Assembly: GCA_946892665.1 (NCBI GenBank)
Contig: CAMPOT010000003.1
Span: forward strand, 124,001-188,000
Source: Chryseobacterium sp. Marseille-Q5410
GTDB lineage: Bacteria > Bacteroidota > Bacteroidia > Flavobacteriales > Weeksellaceae
Length of the DNA: 64,000 nt
Direction: 5' to 3'
Of the stretch, positions 53,939 through 63,015 are shown piece by piece (position 1 is the stretch's first letter; each line of letters opens with the position of its first letter). The notes under the pieces are model-generated. The model was not told the DNA's origin. It was given only the letters and a program-made list of their open reading frames with translations, and did not search any database. Position numbers and translations under genes: made by a program.

Positions 53939-54044
53939 TAACATGATGAATAGATCATGTTACAAAAATTGAAAAACGATAACATGTTCCACAATTCATG
54001 TTACAAAAACTAAAGAAAACGAACATATCAGTGATATCATGTTA
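53939..54044. promoter_or_regulatory. Operator-like array of TAACATG / CATGTTA sites
   Basis: A perfect 9-bp inverted repeat TAACATGAT / ATCATGTTA with a 6-nt centre lies at 53939-53962. TAACATGTT (53980), CATGTTA (53997) and ATCATGTTA (54036) follow. CATGTTACAAAAA occurs twice about 40 bp apart with similar flanks. The array fills the gap between fic and the 70-aa gene, a good place for a repressor of the second unit. The Fic winged helix or the 70-aa protein are candidates to bind it. Confidence 0.7.
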
Positions 54045-54091
54045 CATGGTATAGCAGAATAGAATACATTAAAATAACAAAAACGAAAGAG

Positions 54092-54304
54092 ATGAATAAA
54101 GGATTAGATGCAATGTTTATGCATTCCGGTATTAGGAATGAAGATATGGCAATTATAGAAAACATTTGTAAGGATAATGACATTGACTTCGAGTGGTTCA
54201 AAGACACCATACTCAAAGAATACCACGAGTTAAAAATGAAAAATGAAGATATAAGCTCAAAGTCCCTTCAAACGCTTTTGGAAAAGGCATTAGCTAACAA
54301 ATAA
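54092..54304 (+). CDS. Small helical protein (70 aa) leading the DndD-HerA unit
   Basis: The ATG follows AAAGAG, a fair ribosome site. The sequence is acidic-basic alternating helices (DMAIIENICKDNDIDFEWFKDTILKEYHELKMKNEDI, described in two parts: about 18-35 and 36-52). There is no membrane part, and no Cys except one. No family was firmly recognised; small proteins of this size occur next to DndD-type genes in modification/defence loci. It lies 11 nt before the DndD-like gene, so it belongs to the same unit. Confidence 0.65.
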   Translation: MNKGLDAMFMHSGIRNEDMAIIENICKDNDIDFEWFKDTILKEYHELKMKNEDISSKSLQTLLEKALANK

Positions 54305-54315
54305 AAATCTACAGA

Positions 54316-56304
54316 ATGCTCATCACAAAAATTGCAGCTAAAAATTACAAGACCTATAAAGAACTGGATCTGGATTTATCGGTAAACCCCGATCAGCCGA
54401 TTGTACTCATCGGCGGGCAAAACGGCGGCGGTAAAACAACCCTGTTCCAGGCAATTTATTCAGCCTTATACGGCTTGGATATAAAGGACGCAGCTCATTT
54501 CAAAAGACTTATCACAGCTTCAGTTCCGTTTACTGACGATATTAAAATAGAATTGGAAATTGATTTTAAGGGAAAGGTCCTTTCACAGGACTTCCTCTAC
54601 AAAATTAAGAGAGTATATGCCCTAAATACCCAGAACAACCCGGTGGAATCTGTTACATTAAATTTTAACGGGGACATTTTTACGTATGGCACCGCCATGC
54701 CGGCTTCTCAACGAACCAAAATGGAAGCCGAGGTCAATAAAATCATCAAAGCCAACCTTCCGAAAGAACTAAGCAAATATTTCTTATTTGATGCGATGGA
54801 ATCCGGTGACCTGCTGAAAGAGGATTATCTCTCTCGGGTTATTAAAGAAAATATTGAGAACGTAATGGGTTTCAATAAGTACATGCATCTTGGCGAAGCA
54901 GCTCACAAACTGAAAGAAAGATATATTGCGGATACAATCGAAATACAGTCCGAACGAATTGCATATCAAAAGCTATTGGATACGAAGTCTGAAGTAGAGG
55001 CAAAAATAAAATCACTGAAGGAAGAGCAGCAGATAAAACTGGGATATTCTATAGATAAAAAAGACTTTTATAAAAAAGCCAAAGAGGGCAAAAATTTACA
55101 GCAGGAATACAAGGACCAGATAAACCTGTTGGAAGCTAGAATCGCTGAACTGAAAGATAAAGAGGTGGAATACCTGCACTGGGTGAACAAATACGCCGAG
55201 GAAGTAGAATTACAGGCATTTGTGCCCAAATTGGTTGACACCATCAGAGAAGAATTGGAACTTATCTTGAGTAAAAACGAAGTGATGGGAAGTAATGACA
55301 ATTTTACTGCACTTCAGCTTAATTACATTAATGACCGGATTATCCGTTTTTTCATAGAAAAAAAATATACTGATGTAGCTCCCGAACAGTTAGCTACGGA
55401 AATTACCGATTACATAAAAACAGATCTGAAAAAAGAGGAATCAGAAAATGATTTTGCATTCTTTTCTGAGGAAGAGCTCACCAGCATCAGGTTATTGCTA
55501 AACCAAACATCCATAAATAATTTCAATTTTATATACCATACCAAAGAAATCTTACAGAAAGAATTAAAACAACTCCCAATATTGAAAGCTGATTTAGCCG
55601 AAGCAAAAAGCCACACTTCCAATGATGAAAGTGCAGTAATTGAGGCGTACGAAAACAATGAAAGCATCCTTAATGACCTAAAGGCTAATATCAGAAGCTT
55701 GGAAGGTGAAGTAGTTCGTATAAATACCGAAATCAACCGGTACGATATTTCCGAAGAGGAAATCCCAAATCCCAAACTTGAAATCCTTAAAAAAATTGAA
55801 CCTGTCTTTGATCAGATTTCCAATGCCTTATTAAAAGCAAAGAAAAATCGTATTGAACAAACAATGAAAGAGGATCTCAATGCTACTTTGGTGGCATACA
55901 GTAATCAGGTCGGGAAAGTGGAACTTTCAGAAAAGTTGAATGATCTGACCTTTAAAATATACCATAAATCAGGAAACGAAATTTATCTCGAACAACTGAA
56001 TGCTGCTTCAAAACAGATTATCGTACAGGTGTTGCTAAAGGCATTACACCAATTTGGTGATTATAACCCTCCTGTGATGATTGATACAGTGATGGGTTAT
56101 TTGGACGAAGAGAGCAGAGCCTCATTATTGGAAAATTATTTCCCCATGCTGTCTCATCAGACCATATTGCTGAGTACCGATAGTGAAATTAGGACTGATA
56201 AAGATCTCATAAAGATCGAAGAATTTATTTCGAAGAAATATACCCTGGAACGGGACAAAGAAAATCAGTACACCAATGTGCGGGAAGGTTATTTTAATGC
56301 TTAA
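54316..56304 (+). CDS. DndD-like SMC/Rad50-type ATPase
   Basis: This 662-aa ABC-type ATPase with a coiled-coil centre has Walker A GGQNGGGKT (33-41) right at the N-terminus, long charged helices (about 200-290 and 380-510) without a Cys zinc hook, and the second half-site at the C-terminus. There the signature region reads LNAASKQIIVQVLLKAL, the Walker B region VMIDTVMGYLDEESR, and the D-loop/H-loop SHQTILLSTDSEI. The latter is very close to DndD of phosphorothioation systems. The usual LSAGE signature is altered to LNAAS. The HerA-like gene starts 12 nt later. No dndC is present, so sulfur modification by this locus alone is unlikely. Confidence 0.82.
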   Translation: MLITKIAAKNYKTYKELDLDLSVNPDQPIVLIGGQNGGGKTTLFQAIYSALYGLDIKDAAHFKRLITASVPFTDDIKIELEIDFKGKVLSQDFLYKIKRVYALNTQNNPVESVTLNFNGDIFTYGTAMPASQRTKMEAEVNKIIKANLPKELSKYFLFDAMESGDLLKEDYLSRVIKENIENVMGFNKYMHLGEAAHKLKERYIADTIEIQSERIAYQKLLDTKSEVEAKIKSLKEEQQIKLGYSIDKKDFYKKAKEGKNLQQEYKDQINLLEARIAELKDKEVEYLHWVNKYAEEVELQAFVPKLVDTIREELELILSKNEVMGSNDNFTALQLNYINDRIIRFFIEKKYTDVAPEQLATEITDYIKTDLKKEESENDFAFFSEEELTSIRLLLNQTSINNFNFIYHTKEILQKELKQLPILKADLAEAKSHTSNDESAVIEAYENNESILNDLKANIRSLEGEVVRINTEINRYDISEEEIPNPKLEILKKIEPVFDQISNALLKAKKNRIEQTMKEDLNATLVAYSNQVGKVELSEKLNDLTFKIYHKSGNEIYLEQLNAASKQIIVQVLLKALHQFGDYNPPVMIDTVMGYLDEESRASLLENYFPMLSHQTILLSTDSEIRTDKDLIKIEEFISKKYTLERDKENQYTNVREGYFNA

Positions 56305-56316
56305 TTATTGATATTT

Positions 56317-57897
56317 ATGTTGACTTTACAAACGAATTTACGAATTGCCGAGGCAGTAGCTCCAAAAATGGATCAGCTGCGCACAAAATTTGAACAGTTA
56401 CTTAACTTAGACAAATATGAATTTGAGCAAAAACCTTTTGCTGTCAAAGGAAATGCTAAATACATGCGGATTTCTTTGTTGGCAGGCTTGGCATTAAAGG
56501 AAGCACGCACCAAAGATTTTACAAATCTTGTCATGACCAGCAACAGTATTCATCCCACCTTATTTACGGTTCATAACTTATCGAATTATCTAAATACACT
56601 CCTGCATTACCGCTACAGTCACTTAGATGTGAATTGGGAAGACAGTATTACAAGAAGTAAGGTAATATGTCACGAAATTTTAATGGGCGCAGAAGCGCTT
56701 CTTCAGGGTGACGAACTATTGGAATGGCTTAGTTTTACAGGCAGTTCTTCCACACAGAACAACGGGATCCCTCACCTAAATCTAAATATTGGGGAATACC
56801 TCGATGAAATTCCGGCATTCCTGGACATGAACAGTTCCGCAATTACCAACACGCAGATATTAATTGCCGGAACCACAGGCTCAGGAAAATCTAACCTGTT
56901 GGCCGTGTTGATGAATGAAATTCGCTCTTTGTCGGTGGAAACAAATTATCCGGTGAACTTTTTATTTTTTGATTACAAGGGTGAATTCTCAGATATTGCC
57001 AATAACAGTTGGTTGAATCACTTTGCCGTAGATCGTGCTGCGATTCTGGATCCCATTGAAGGACCTCTACCTTTTACGCCATTTAAAAATTTTGTCAGTG
57101 CAAACCAGAACGAAATAAATATTTATTCTACAGAGATGGCAAATGCATTGTGCGCAATCGACAGAGCAACGATTAGCGCAAATATGAGCAACAGATTATC
57201 CGAAGCGATTATTGATGCCTATGCAGCGACCAAAGGACATCCGATATCTTTCGAACTCATATTGGATGCTTACACGGATCTTCAGCCTAACAATGAAAAA
57301 GAAAAAGTAGATAGTGTGAAATCCGTTTTGAACCAGTTAATAAGGTCAAACCTTTTCCTCAACGAGGATAAAGTGGACCTGGTAAAAAGTAGTTTTATTA
57401 TTAAAATGGATAAGTATGCAAGCCAGGGAGCAATAGGTAAAGCGATAGTTTACTTTATTGTTTCTAAACTCAATTCGATCTACGAAAATCTTTCTCAACA
57501 GGCCAACGATGGGGAGAAAGTACAGCTACGTCATTTTACGATAATCGACGAAGCCCACTACATGCTGGATTTTGATAATAAGCCTCTGAGGAATCTTATC
57601 GCCGTGGGTCGTAATAAAGGTATGAGCGTGGTGCTTGCTACCCAGAATATGGAGCATTTCAAATCCAAACACTTCGATTTCTACGCCAATGCACAATATC
57701 CATTGATAATGAAACAGCAGACAATAAACGACGGAGTACTGAAGGATATGTATGGCGCAAATGCTGCAGAACTCCAGGACATTAAGCAGGCCATAGCCGG
57801 TTTAGGTAAAGGCGAACTCATAATCAAAAATAACGAAGCCATAATGATTGGCATCGGTAAAAAGTTCAAGAAAATAAAAGTAAGGCACTTAATATAA
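56317..57897 (+). CDS. HerA/FtsK-like ATPase with possible DndE-like N-terminal domain
   Basis: This is an ATPase of about 526 aa; the ATG at 56317 is chosen over a TTG 9 nt upstream. Walker A GTTGSGKS lies at 185-192, Walker B IIDEAH at about 409, and a HerA-type C-terminus carries VVLATQNMEHF and GLGKGELIIKNNE. Residues 1-110 (LRIAEAVAPKMDQLRTKFEQLL and MRISLLAGLALKEA) have the pattern of DndE, a small nicked-DNA-binding protein; this is a suggestion from memory, not a search. It likely forms a hexameric DNA translocase working with the DndD-like protein. No NurA, Sir2 or DUF4297 partner is adjacent. Confidence 0.78.
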   Translation: MLTLQTNLRIAEAVAPKMDQLRTKFEQLLNLDKYEFEQKPFAVKGNAKYMRISLLAGLALKEARTKDFTNLVMTSNSIHPTLFTVHNLSNYLNTLLHYRYSHLDVNWEDSITRSKVICHEILMGAEALLQGDELLEWLSFTGSSSTQNNGIPHLNLNIGEYLDEIPAFLDMNSSAITNTQILIAGTTGSGKSNLLAVLMNEIRSLSVETNYPVNFLFFDYKGEFSDIANNSWLNHFAVDRAAILDPIEGPLPFTPFKNFVSANQNEINIYSTEMANALCAIDRATISANMSNRLSEAIIDAYAATKGHPISFELILDAYTDLQPNNEKEKVDSVKSVLNQLIRSNLFLNEDKVDLVKSSFIIKMDKYASQGAIGKAIVYFIVSKLNSIYENLSQQANDGEKVQLRHFTIIDEAHYMLDFDNKPLRNLIAVGRNKGMSVVLATQNMEHFKSKHFDFYANAQYPLIMKQQTINDGVLKDMYGANAAELQDIKQAIAGLGKGELIIKNNEAIMIGIGKKFKKIKVRHLI

Positions 57898-58175
57898 TGA
57901 TTGATTAATAGGCCACATCGCTACCCTGTCAATCTCCGGAAGATGCGAATACAGCCTCACTGAAATTCATTATATTAAAAAGAATTCTTACGAAGACGCA
58001 TTTATCATCTGCTGAGACCGAGTCCACATAATAATGAGTGGTGCGCCAATACCATTAGTGCTTTTTAACTCTGAAACATGGGACTAAATAAATGCGTTTT
58101 AAAAAAATACATTCGCGAGCTAATTAAGCTTGATATTTATGGATTATAGTTTCGCAATCTATTGAAAAAGAAAAT
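57898..58175. other. 278-bp gap between the HerA-like gene and the third unit
   Basis: No gene, strong terminator or repeat was recognised. The gap probably holds the promoter of the DUF2971 unit. Stretches such as GCGAATACAGCCTCACTGAA do not continue any neighbouring frame. Confidence 0.4.
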
Positions 58176-58967
58176 ATGCCGGAAAAAATATTTCATTACT
58201 GTACAATTGATACACTAGAAAAAATACTTGCCAACAAAACAATACGTTTCTCGAGATTTGATCGCATGGATGATCAAACGGAAACTGATGGTCTGCCTGA
58301 AATTTTAAAGAAAAAATATTTTATTTCATGTTGGGTATCAGACAGCAAAGAAAAGATTCCGCAATGGGCAATGTATGCTCCGAGAGGTGTACGTATCGAA
58401 TTACCAACTAAGTGGTACAGAAAGTTTCCTATCCCTATTGCAGGTACCGATCAATTCCAAGAAAAACTAGCGCTAGAGGACGGCAATCCTGCAGAAAAAA
58501 TGTTTTATCCAATACCATATTTTGATTGGTTTTCACTGGGGGAAAAATTTTTTTTTATGCCCCCATTTGATGAGTATGATCGTTTTATTACTAAGGTAAT
58601 TTACAACGAAAACTTCACACAGCTTAAACAGAGATATTGGAAAGCAAATGAAGATGGCACCAGCATATCATTAGCTCATCAAGCAGCGCCTATAAAATTT
58701 AAAGATGACTACTGGTCATTTCAGGATGAAGTTAGATTCTATTTATTTGCACACTGCAAGCATGAAGATCGACATCAGCTACCTAATTACATAGATTTGC
58801 CGATAGATGCTGAAGCCTTAAAACAAATAAAAATTCGCCTTTACCCAAATTGTACCAGTGAGGACTGGGAAGCGGTAAAGAATCTCATTTCTGATACATT
58901 TTCAACTTTAGACTCCAACGACATAATTGAAAAGAGTGATCTAGAAGGCAAATATTTCCCTAAATAA
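58176..58967 (+). CDS. DUF2971 protein
   Basis: This 263-aa cytosolic protein shows DUF2971 landmarks: FHYCTIDTLEKILANKTIRFS at the start, then RMDDQTE, and FISCWVSDSKEKIPQWAMYAPRGVRIEL. DUF2971 proteins are frequent in defence islands and mobile elements, and their biochemical role is unclear. The gene heads an AT-rich three-gene unit; the next gene begins 8 nt after its stop. Confidence 0.8.
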   Translation: MPEKIFHYCTIDTLEKILANKTIRFSRFDRMDDQTETDGLPEILKKKYFISCWVSDSKEKIPQWAMYAPRGVRIELPTKWYRKFPIPIAGTDQFQEKLALEDGNPAEKMFYPIPYFDWFSLGEKFFFMPPFDEYDRFITKVIYNENFTQLKQRYWKANEDGTSISLAHQAAPIKFKDDYWSFQDEVRFYLFAHCKHEDRHQLPNYIDLPIDAEALKQIKIRLYPNCTSEDWEAVKNLISDTFSTLDSNDIIEKSDLEGKYFPK

Positions 58968-58975
58968 TCCCGATC

Positions 58976-60841
58976 ATGAATGATGCCCTTTATTTTTTTG
59001 TAGAACATTGTGTGAAAAATAGAAAAACGCAATATTCAGTAGATAATCCCATTATTACACAGCAAGCAATTGAAAGCGGTATTGTTCAAATTGTAGAAGG
59101 AAATGGAATCAAAGTTTATGAAATAAATATCTGGTCGGATGATTTTAATGAAAACCTACTAGTATTTGCTGAAGAATTACTCGGTACTTCGCTACCTCTA
59201 AATATTGATGATGCGTTTAAATTTTTAGAGGATTTTTTTAAAAACATTCACCTATATAATGGAAACTACCTATGGAGCGGTGCGAGAAATATGGTTCTGG
59301 GATTATCTTCTTATGTGCTTCAACTATTAGATAATGAAGGAACTGATATTCGGACTTTTTTTGAGTCTTATTTAGATGTTGAGAAACCTTCGCATTTAAT
59401 GCATTTCGAATTAGCTTTATTATATGCAGTGGCCAAAAAAGAAAATATTGATGAGTTAATGGATTTGATCACATCAATATTGGTGATTTCTCCAAATAAT
59501 TATGAAGTTGATGAGTTTCTTAGAAATATCGGTTCACTTAATAAGAATTTGTCACAAGAACTTTATCATCACTGTCTAGGACAGGATCAATCTGTTCAAG
59601 ATTATTTCTTGTCTAAAATTCTTTTTGGCCTAAAAGATAACGCCCAAATCTTCATATTAAATGAATTAAAAAAACTTAAAAAAAACAACTATCATCTTTT
59701 GCTTTTTATGCTCGGTAGAATGACCTACAAAAGCTCTGAAGAAATTTATGAAGCCGACAAGCTACTTAATAAGATAGTTATCACATCAAGGAATTCAATT
59801 GATTACTGCTATTATTTATGTAAGTTAATAGGCAATAGCTTTATACAAAAAAAACTGCGAAATGAATATTTACAAAAACTTGATTCTATTATTGAGGAAA
59901 CAGACAAGTCACTGCTAAGTGCAATTTTTCACTCAATCACATATTCCTTAGAAGCTGATGATGAATCAAAGTATGCTTTATTACATAAGTATCTTAACAG
60001 AACTAATGATCTTTCTGTTATAGCATCTTTTTTCTATCAAATTCATGATCCAAAATATTTATTTCACATTATTTCTTTGTTATATCAAGAAACTGGTTGG
60101 CGATTACCAATGAATTTGGTAGAAGATCCACTAAGACATTTTTGGGGTACAGAACGAATTAGAACAGAAGAACTAATCTTGAATTTATTTTCAAAAAAAA
60201 GTACCAGTTTATTAGCGGTTCAAATCATATTTGCTGGTTATTTGGAACCTTTCCCGGTTAATATCAAGAAAGGCTCTACTATACAGCAAATGAATGCAAT
60301 AGATAGCATGTGTGCTTTTCCTATATTCTTTGAAAAATTGCTTCCGTTTTTACTACCTCTAAGGAGCTCTAGAATTATTTCAATCCGCGATAGCCTTGCT
60401 GATAAACTATCGAGTCTTATAATAGAAGCTTATGGAAAAGCATTATATGATCTTATTATGCCTATTTTGAAAAAGAATAAAAAGGATTTAGAATTGCGAG
60501 CGAGACTTGACCAGGCTTTACTTGAATATCAGCAGGATATGAAAGAAAAAGAATCTATAAATGAGTTTAATCCCAATCGTAATGAAAAAGATTTGATGAA
60601 CCTATATTATAGGTTAAAAAATGAAAACCATTCCAAAATGTCAAAGAACGCACGCAGTAAAACTTCTTTAGCAAGTATTGTTACCCAAACGATAATTGTA
60701 CGCGGAAACTCTTGGAAAATTAATGATGATGAAGTTAGGCCTTTAGGGAAAATAAGTGTGGAGGCAATGGTGGATAGAAGAGCATTCATTGATCCTGATT
60801 ATTTTGAAGACAGCTTAAATAATTTTGGTTATGGAGATTAG
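58976..60841 (+). CDS. Uncharacterised all-helical protein, 621 aa
   Basis: No family was recognised. It is an AT-rich gene encoding an almost wholly alpha-helical protein with no signal peptide, membrane helix or nucleotide-binding motif. Periodic hydrophobic helices of 30-40 residues in the middle (about 130-450) suggest a HEAT/TPR-like solenoid. The C-terminal 90 residues are basic, then acidic, and probably a separate domain (TQTIIVRGNSWKINDDEVRPL). It is packed between the DUF2971 gene (8 nt) and the nuclease-like gene (4 nt), so a joint function is likely. Confidence 0.7.
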   Translation: MNDALYFFVEHCVKNRKTQYSVDNPIITQQAIESGIVQIVEGNGIKVYEINIWSDDFNENLLVFAEELLGTSLPLNIDDAFKFLEDFFKNIHLYNGNYLWSGARNMVLGLSSYVLQLLDNEGTDIRTFFESYLDVEKPSHLMHFELALLYAVAKKENIDELMDLITSILVISPNNYEVDEFLRNIGSLNKNLSQELYHHCLGQDQSVQDYFLSKILFGLKDNAQIFILNELKKLKKNNYHLLLFMLGRMTYKSSEEIYEADKLLNKIVITSRNSIDYCYYLCKLIGNSFIQKKLRNEYLQKLDSIIEETDKSLLSAIFHSITYSLEADDESKYALLHKYLNRTNDLSVIASFFYQIHDPKYLFHIISLLYQETGWRLPMNLVEDPLRHFWGTERIRTEELILNLFSKKSTSLLAVQIIFAGYLEPFPVNIKKGSTIQQMNAIDSMCAFPIFFEKLLPFLLPLRSSRIISIRDSLADKLSSLIIEAYGKALYDLIMPILKKNKKDLELRARLDQALLEYQQDMKEKESINEFNPNRNEKDLMNLYYRLKNENHSKMSKNARSKTSLASIVTQTIIVRGNSWKINDDEVRPLGKISVEAMVDRRAFIDPDYFEDSLNNFGYGD

Positions 60842-60845
60842 ATAT

Positions 60846-62582
60846 ATGATCGTTAAGGAATATTTAGAATCTTTAACAGAAAAAGAGGAACTTAACAAAA
60901 TTTTTCCAATTTTGCTCGAGTCAAAAGGTTTTCAGATTATAACAAAACCTACAGAGAATCTTGGCCTGAAAGAATATGGAAAAGACATCATAGCGATAGG
61001 CATCGATGAAGATGGTGTAAAAAAGCGCTTTTACTTTGAGCTTAAAGGCGGCTCAGATAAAGATATTACAGAAGAGAAATTTAATGCACCGGACGGTATT
61101 GCTAGTTCATTGAATGATGCTACGTGCGTACCTTTTGTGTCTCAGTACCCTAGATATAATGAGTTACCACTTAAAATAGTAATTGTACATAATGGAATCG
61201 CTAAAGGAAATGTGACCACGGTGATGAATAACATGTTTGTTCGCTTGTCAAATCTAAATAATAATGTAAGTTATGACAGGTGGGATATCTCAGCGTTGAC
61301 CAAAATTTTTACTGAATCTCTGTTCAATGCTTATTTGCTTACAAATGAGGAAAATGTTCGGCTGTTCAATAAAACGTTGATCAATCTTGATACTGATGAA
61401 AGTGTTTCACAAGACTTCCAAGAACTTATTTATAATCTGCTAAATAAATTTCAGATAACAAACGGTAGTCTGAAAAAAAATAGAAGCAATAATATGGTCT
61501 TTGAGTCCTTAAAATTGGTTTCGTTCATTATATTTAGTGAATCCAGACGCTATAACAACCTTAACATTGCTAAAAAATACACTCTTGCCTTGTTAATTAA
61601 GTTATGGGACTGGATTTTGATCAACAAGCAAGAGGAGCATAAATTTGTAAAAGAATATTTTAATCAACTTTACGAATTTTATTTCAATGAAGTTTTGCAG
61701 TCATATTTCGAAAAAACATTACCCATTGCTTTAAAAAAGAATGGAATGTACTTTGAGAGAGGAGGCATGTATGAAGAAATAGGCTATAATTATAGAACTT
61801 TCGAGTTTTTTGAATTTTACATTGTAATGATTAAATATTGGTTGAACTCTAATAAAACTCCGGCTAATGTAGAGTCAGCTAGATTGATTCTTATTGATTT
61901 AATTGGGGCAAATAGGGTAATAATGAAACCTATGATTGACTATCATTCTAATATTGTGATTGAAATAATTAACCTACTATTAATTTTAGGGGATAAATTA
62001 AGTGCAAAAAATTATTTACGTGGCGTACTACACGCTATACGATCTCAAAAAAAGAAATACAATATATTACCGGATGCAAATAATAATATTGAAAACGTAA
62101 TCAAAATACGTATTAGTGGCGAAAAGTCAGTCTTTTATTCTGATTCGACTTCTCCGTTGCTGGCTATGTTATTTATCTATATCGGTATTTTGGATTTAGA
62201 AAAGGAATTTAGCGTCATGCGCGATTTTGTAAAGGAAGCAAATATCGATGTTGCCTATTTTGTTCCCCATCATGGCATAAACTCAACATCAGTTCATTTA
62301 ATAGAAGATAGAGAGAAAGATTTTGAAGAGCTGCTTTTTTCAAAACATTTTTTTAATGAAGGTTATCAAGCTGAATTACTCCTTGATGATCCCTTACAAT
62401 TAAGACTAAATGGGGAAGAAACTAACTTTACACAATTCGAAGAGTACTTAATAACCACTAAGAGAGAATTTGAATATGACTATCGCACTCAGAATGCAGG
62501 TTTTCAGTTTATGAAGGAGTTTGCACATATCTATTTTCAAACTCCTTTATTTCCTGACAGTTGGAATGCTCATCTTGGATAA
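60846..62582 (+). CDS. Protein with N-terminal PD-(D/E)xK-like nuclease domain, 578 aa
   Basis: The start at ATG 60846 is chosen because GGAG lies 9 nt upstream and it avoids overlapping the previous gene; TTG 60825 and ATG 60831 are alternatives. Residues about 1-120 look like a restriction-endonuclease fold: a helix with E (EELNKIFPILLESKGF), then YGKDIIAIG (Asp) and FYFELKGG (E-x-K). That order matches Mrr/HJC-type nucleases. The remaining 450 residues are helical and unrecognised. It is the last gene of the third unit. The catalytic pattern is seen; substrate and partners are not known. Confidence 0.72.
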   Translation: MIVKEYLESLTEKEELNKIFPILLESKGFQIITKPTENLGLKEYGKDIIAIGIDEDGVKKRFYFELKGGSDKDITEEKFNAPDGIASSLNDATCVPFVSQYPRYNELPLKIVIVHNGIAKGNVTTVMNNMFVRLSNLNNNVSYDRWDISALTKIFTESLFNAYLLTNEENVRLFNKTLINLDTDESVSQDFQELIYNLLNKFQITNGSLKKNRSNNMVFESLKLVSFIIFSESRRYNNLNIAKKYTLALLIKLWDWILINKQEEHKFVKEYFNQLYEFYFNEVLQSYFEKTLPIALKKNGMYFERGGMYEEIGYNYRTFEFFEFYIVMIKYWLNSNKTPANVESARLILIDLIGANRVIMKPMIDYHSNIVIEIINLLLILGDKLSAKNYLRGVLHAIRSQKKKYNILPDANNNIENVIKIRISGEKSVFYSDSTSPLLAMLFIYIGILDLEKEFSVMRDFVKEANIDVAYFVPHHGINSTSVHLIEDREKDFEELLFSKHFFNEGYQAELLLDDPLQLRLNGEETNFTQFEEYLITTKREFEYDYRTQNAGFQFMKEFAHIYFQTPLFPDSWNAHLG

Positions 62583-62906
62583 TTTATATGACGTTTTTCT
62601 CTAGTCGCAACATTGAAATTTTCCGGGAGATTTATTTTATGAAAAGCAAAATTCTCAAATTAATAAATCGTAGGCTAGAAGCAAAAATATAAGTGATAGA
62701 TCACAGGAATAAATTCTGACTAATTTGTTTCTGCAGATAAAGTCGTATAGGCTGATTATCCCCGCTCTGCCACAGCAAATAACATAATTGCAATTATAGT
62801 CAATTTGCCCTCGAAAACCGTTGCCCTCCACTCCGCTGCGCTGCGTTACGTGCAAACCAGCACCATTATCACCTATAATTGAAAATTATGTTAAATGCTT
62901 TCCTTT
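62583..62906. other. Gene-free stretch after the defence cargo
   Basis: No gene is supported; no obvious terminator follows the nuclease-like gene. GC-rich, CTCCGCTGCGCTGC-like simple sequence appears at about 62830-62850, marking the change to the structured repeat region. Confidence 0.45.
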
Positions 62907-62927
62907 GGTAGCGGCAAACCCGCTACC
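62907..62927. repeat. Small perfect hairpin GGTAGCGG / CCGCTACC
   Basis: An 8-bp perfect inverted repeat with a 5-nt loop at the front of the structured repeat region. Confidence 0.6.
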
Positions 62928-63015
62928 AGCCACCGCTTTCCAGCCGCTCGGGTATTGCTAATTGAAAAGTTCCGCACCTAATCGAAAAACCCAAGTTGAA
63001 ATATTCGTCACAAAA

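Larger units (their letters stand above)
41058..62582. mobile_element. Integrative element / genomic island (borders not resolved)
   Basis: The stretch runs from a Bacteroidota-type integrase through an RteC-like protein, an excisionase-like HTH and a VirE/VapE primase-helicase to a defence-gene cargo. This is the usual order of mobilisable integrative elements in this phylum. By eye, composition changes repeatedly: 46.6-53.9 kb is richer in G+C than 58.2-62.6 kb, which is strongly AT-rich. That suggests assembly from several sources. No relaxase, coupling protein or conjugation gene is present inside the window. The ends given are gene limits, not att sites. Confidence 0.6.

Noticed and set aside
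54316-57897. Complete Dnd phosphorothioation system
   Set aside because: DndC and DndB are absent, and the only Dnd resemblance is in the DndD-like ATPase and a weak N-terminal match in the HerA-like protein.
46607-57897. BREX or DISARM system
   Set aside because: No PglZ phosphatase, BrxL or BrxC, and no DrmA/DrmB pair; the methyltransferase and helicase-nuclease have type III Mod-Res motifs in order.
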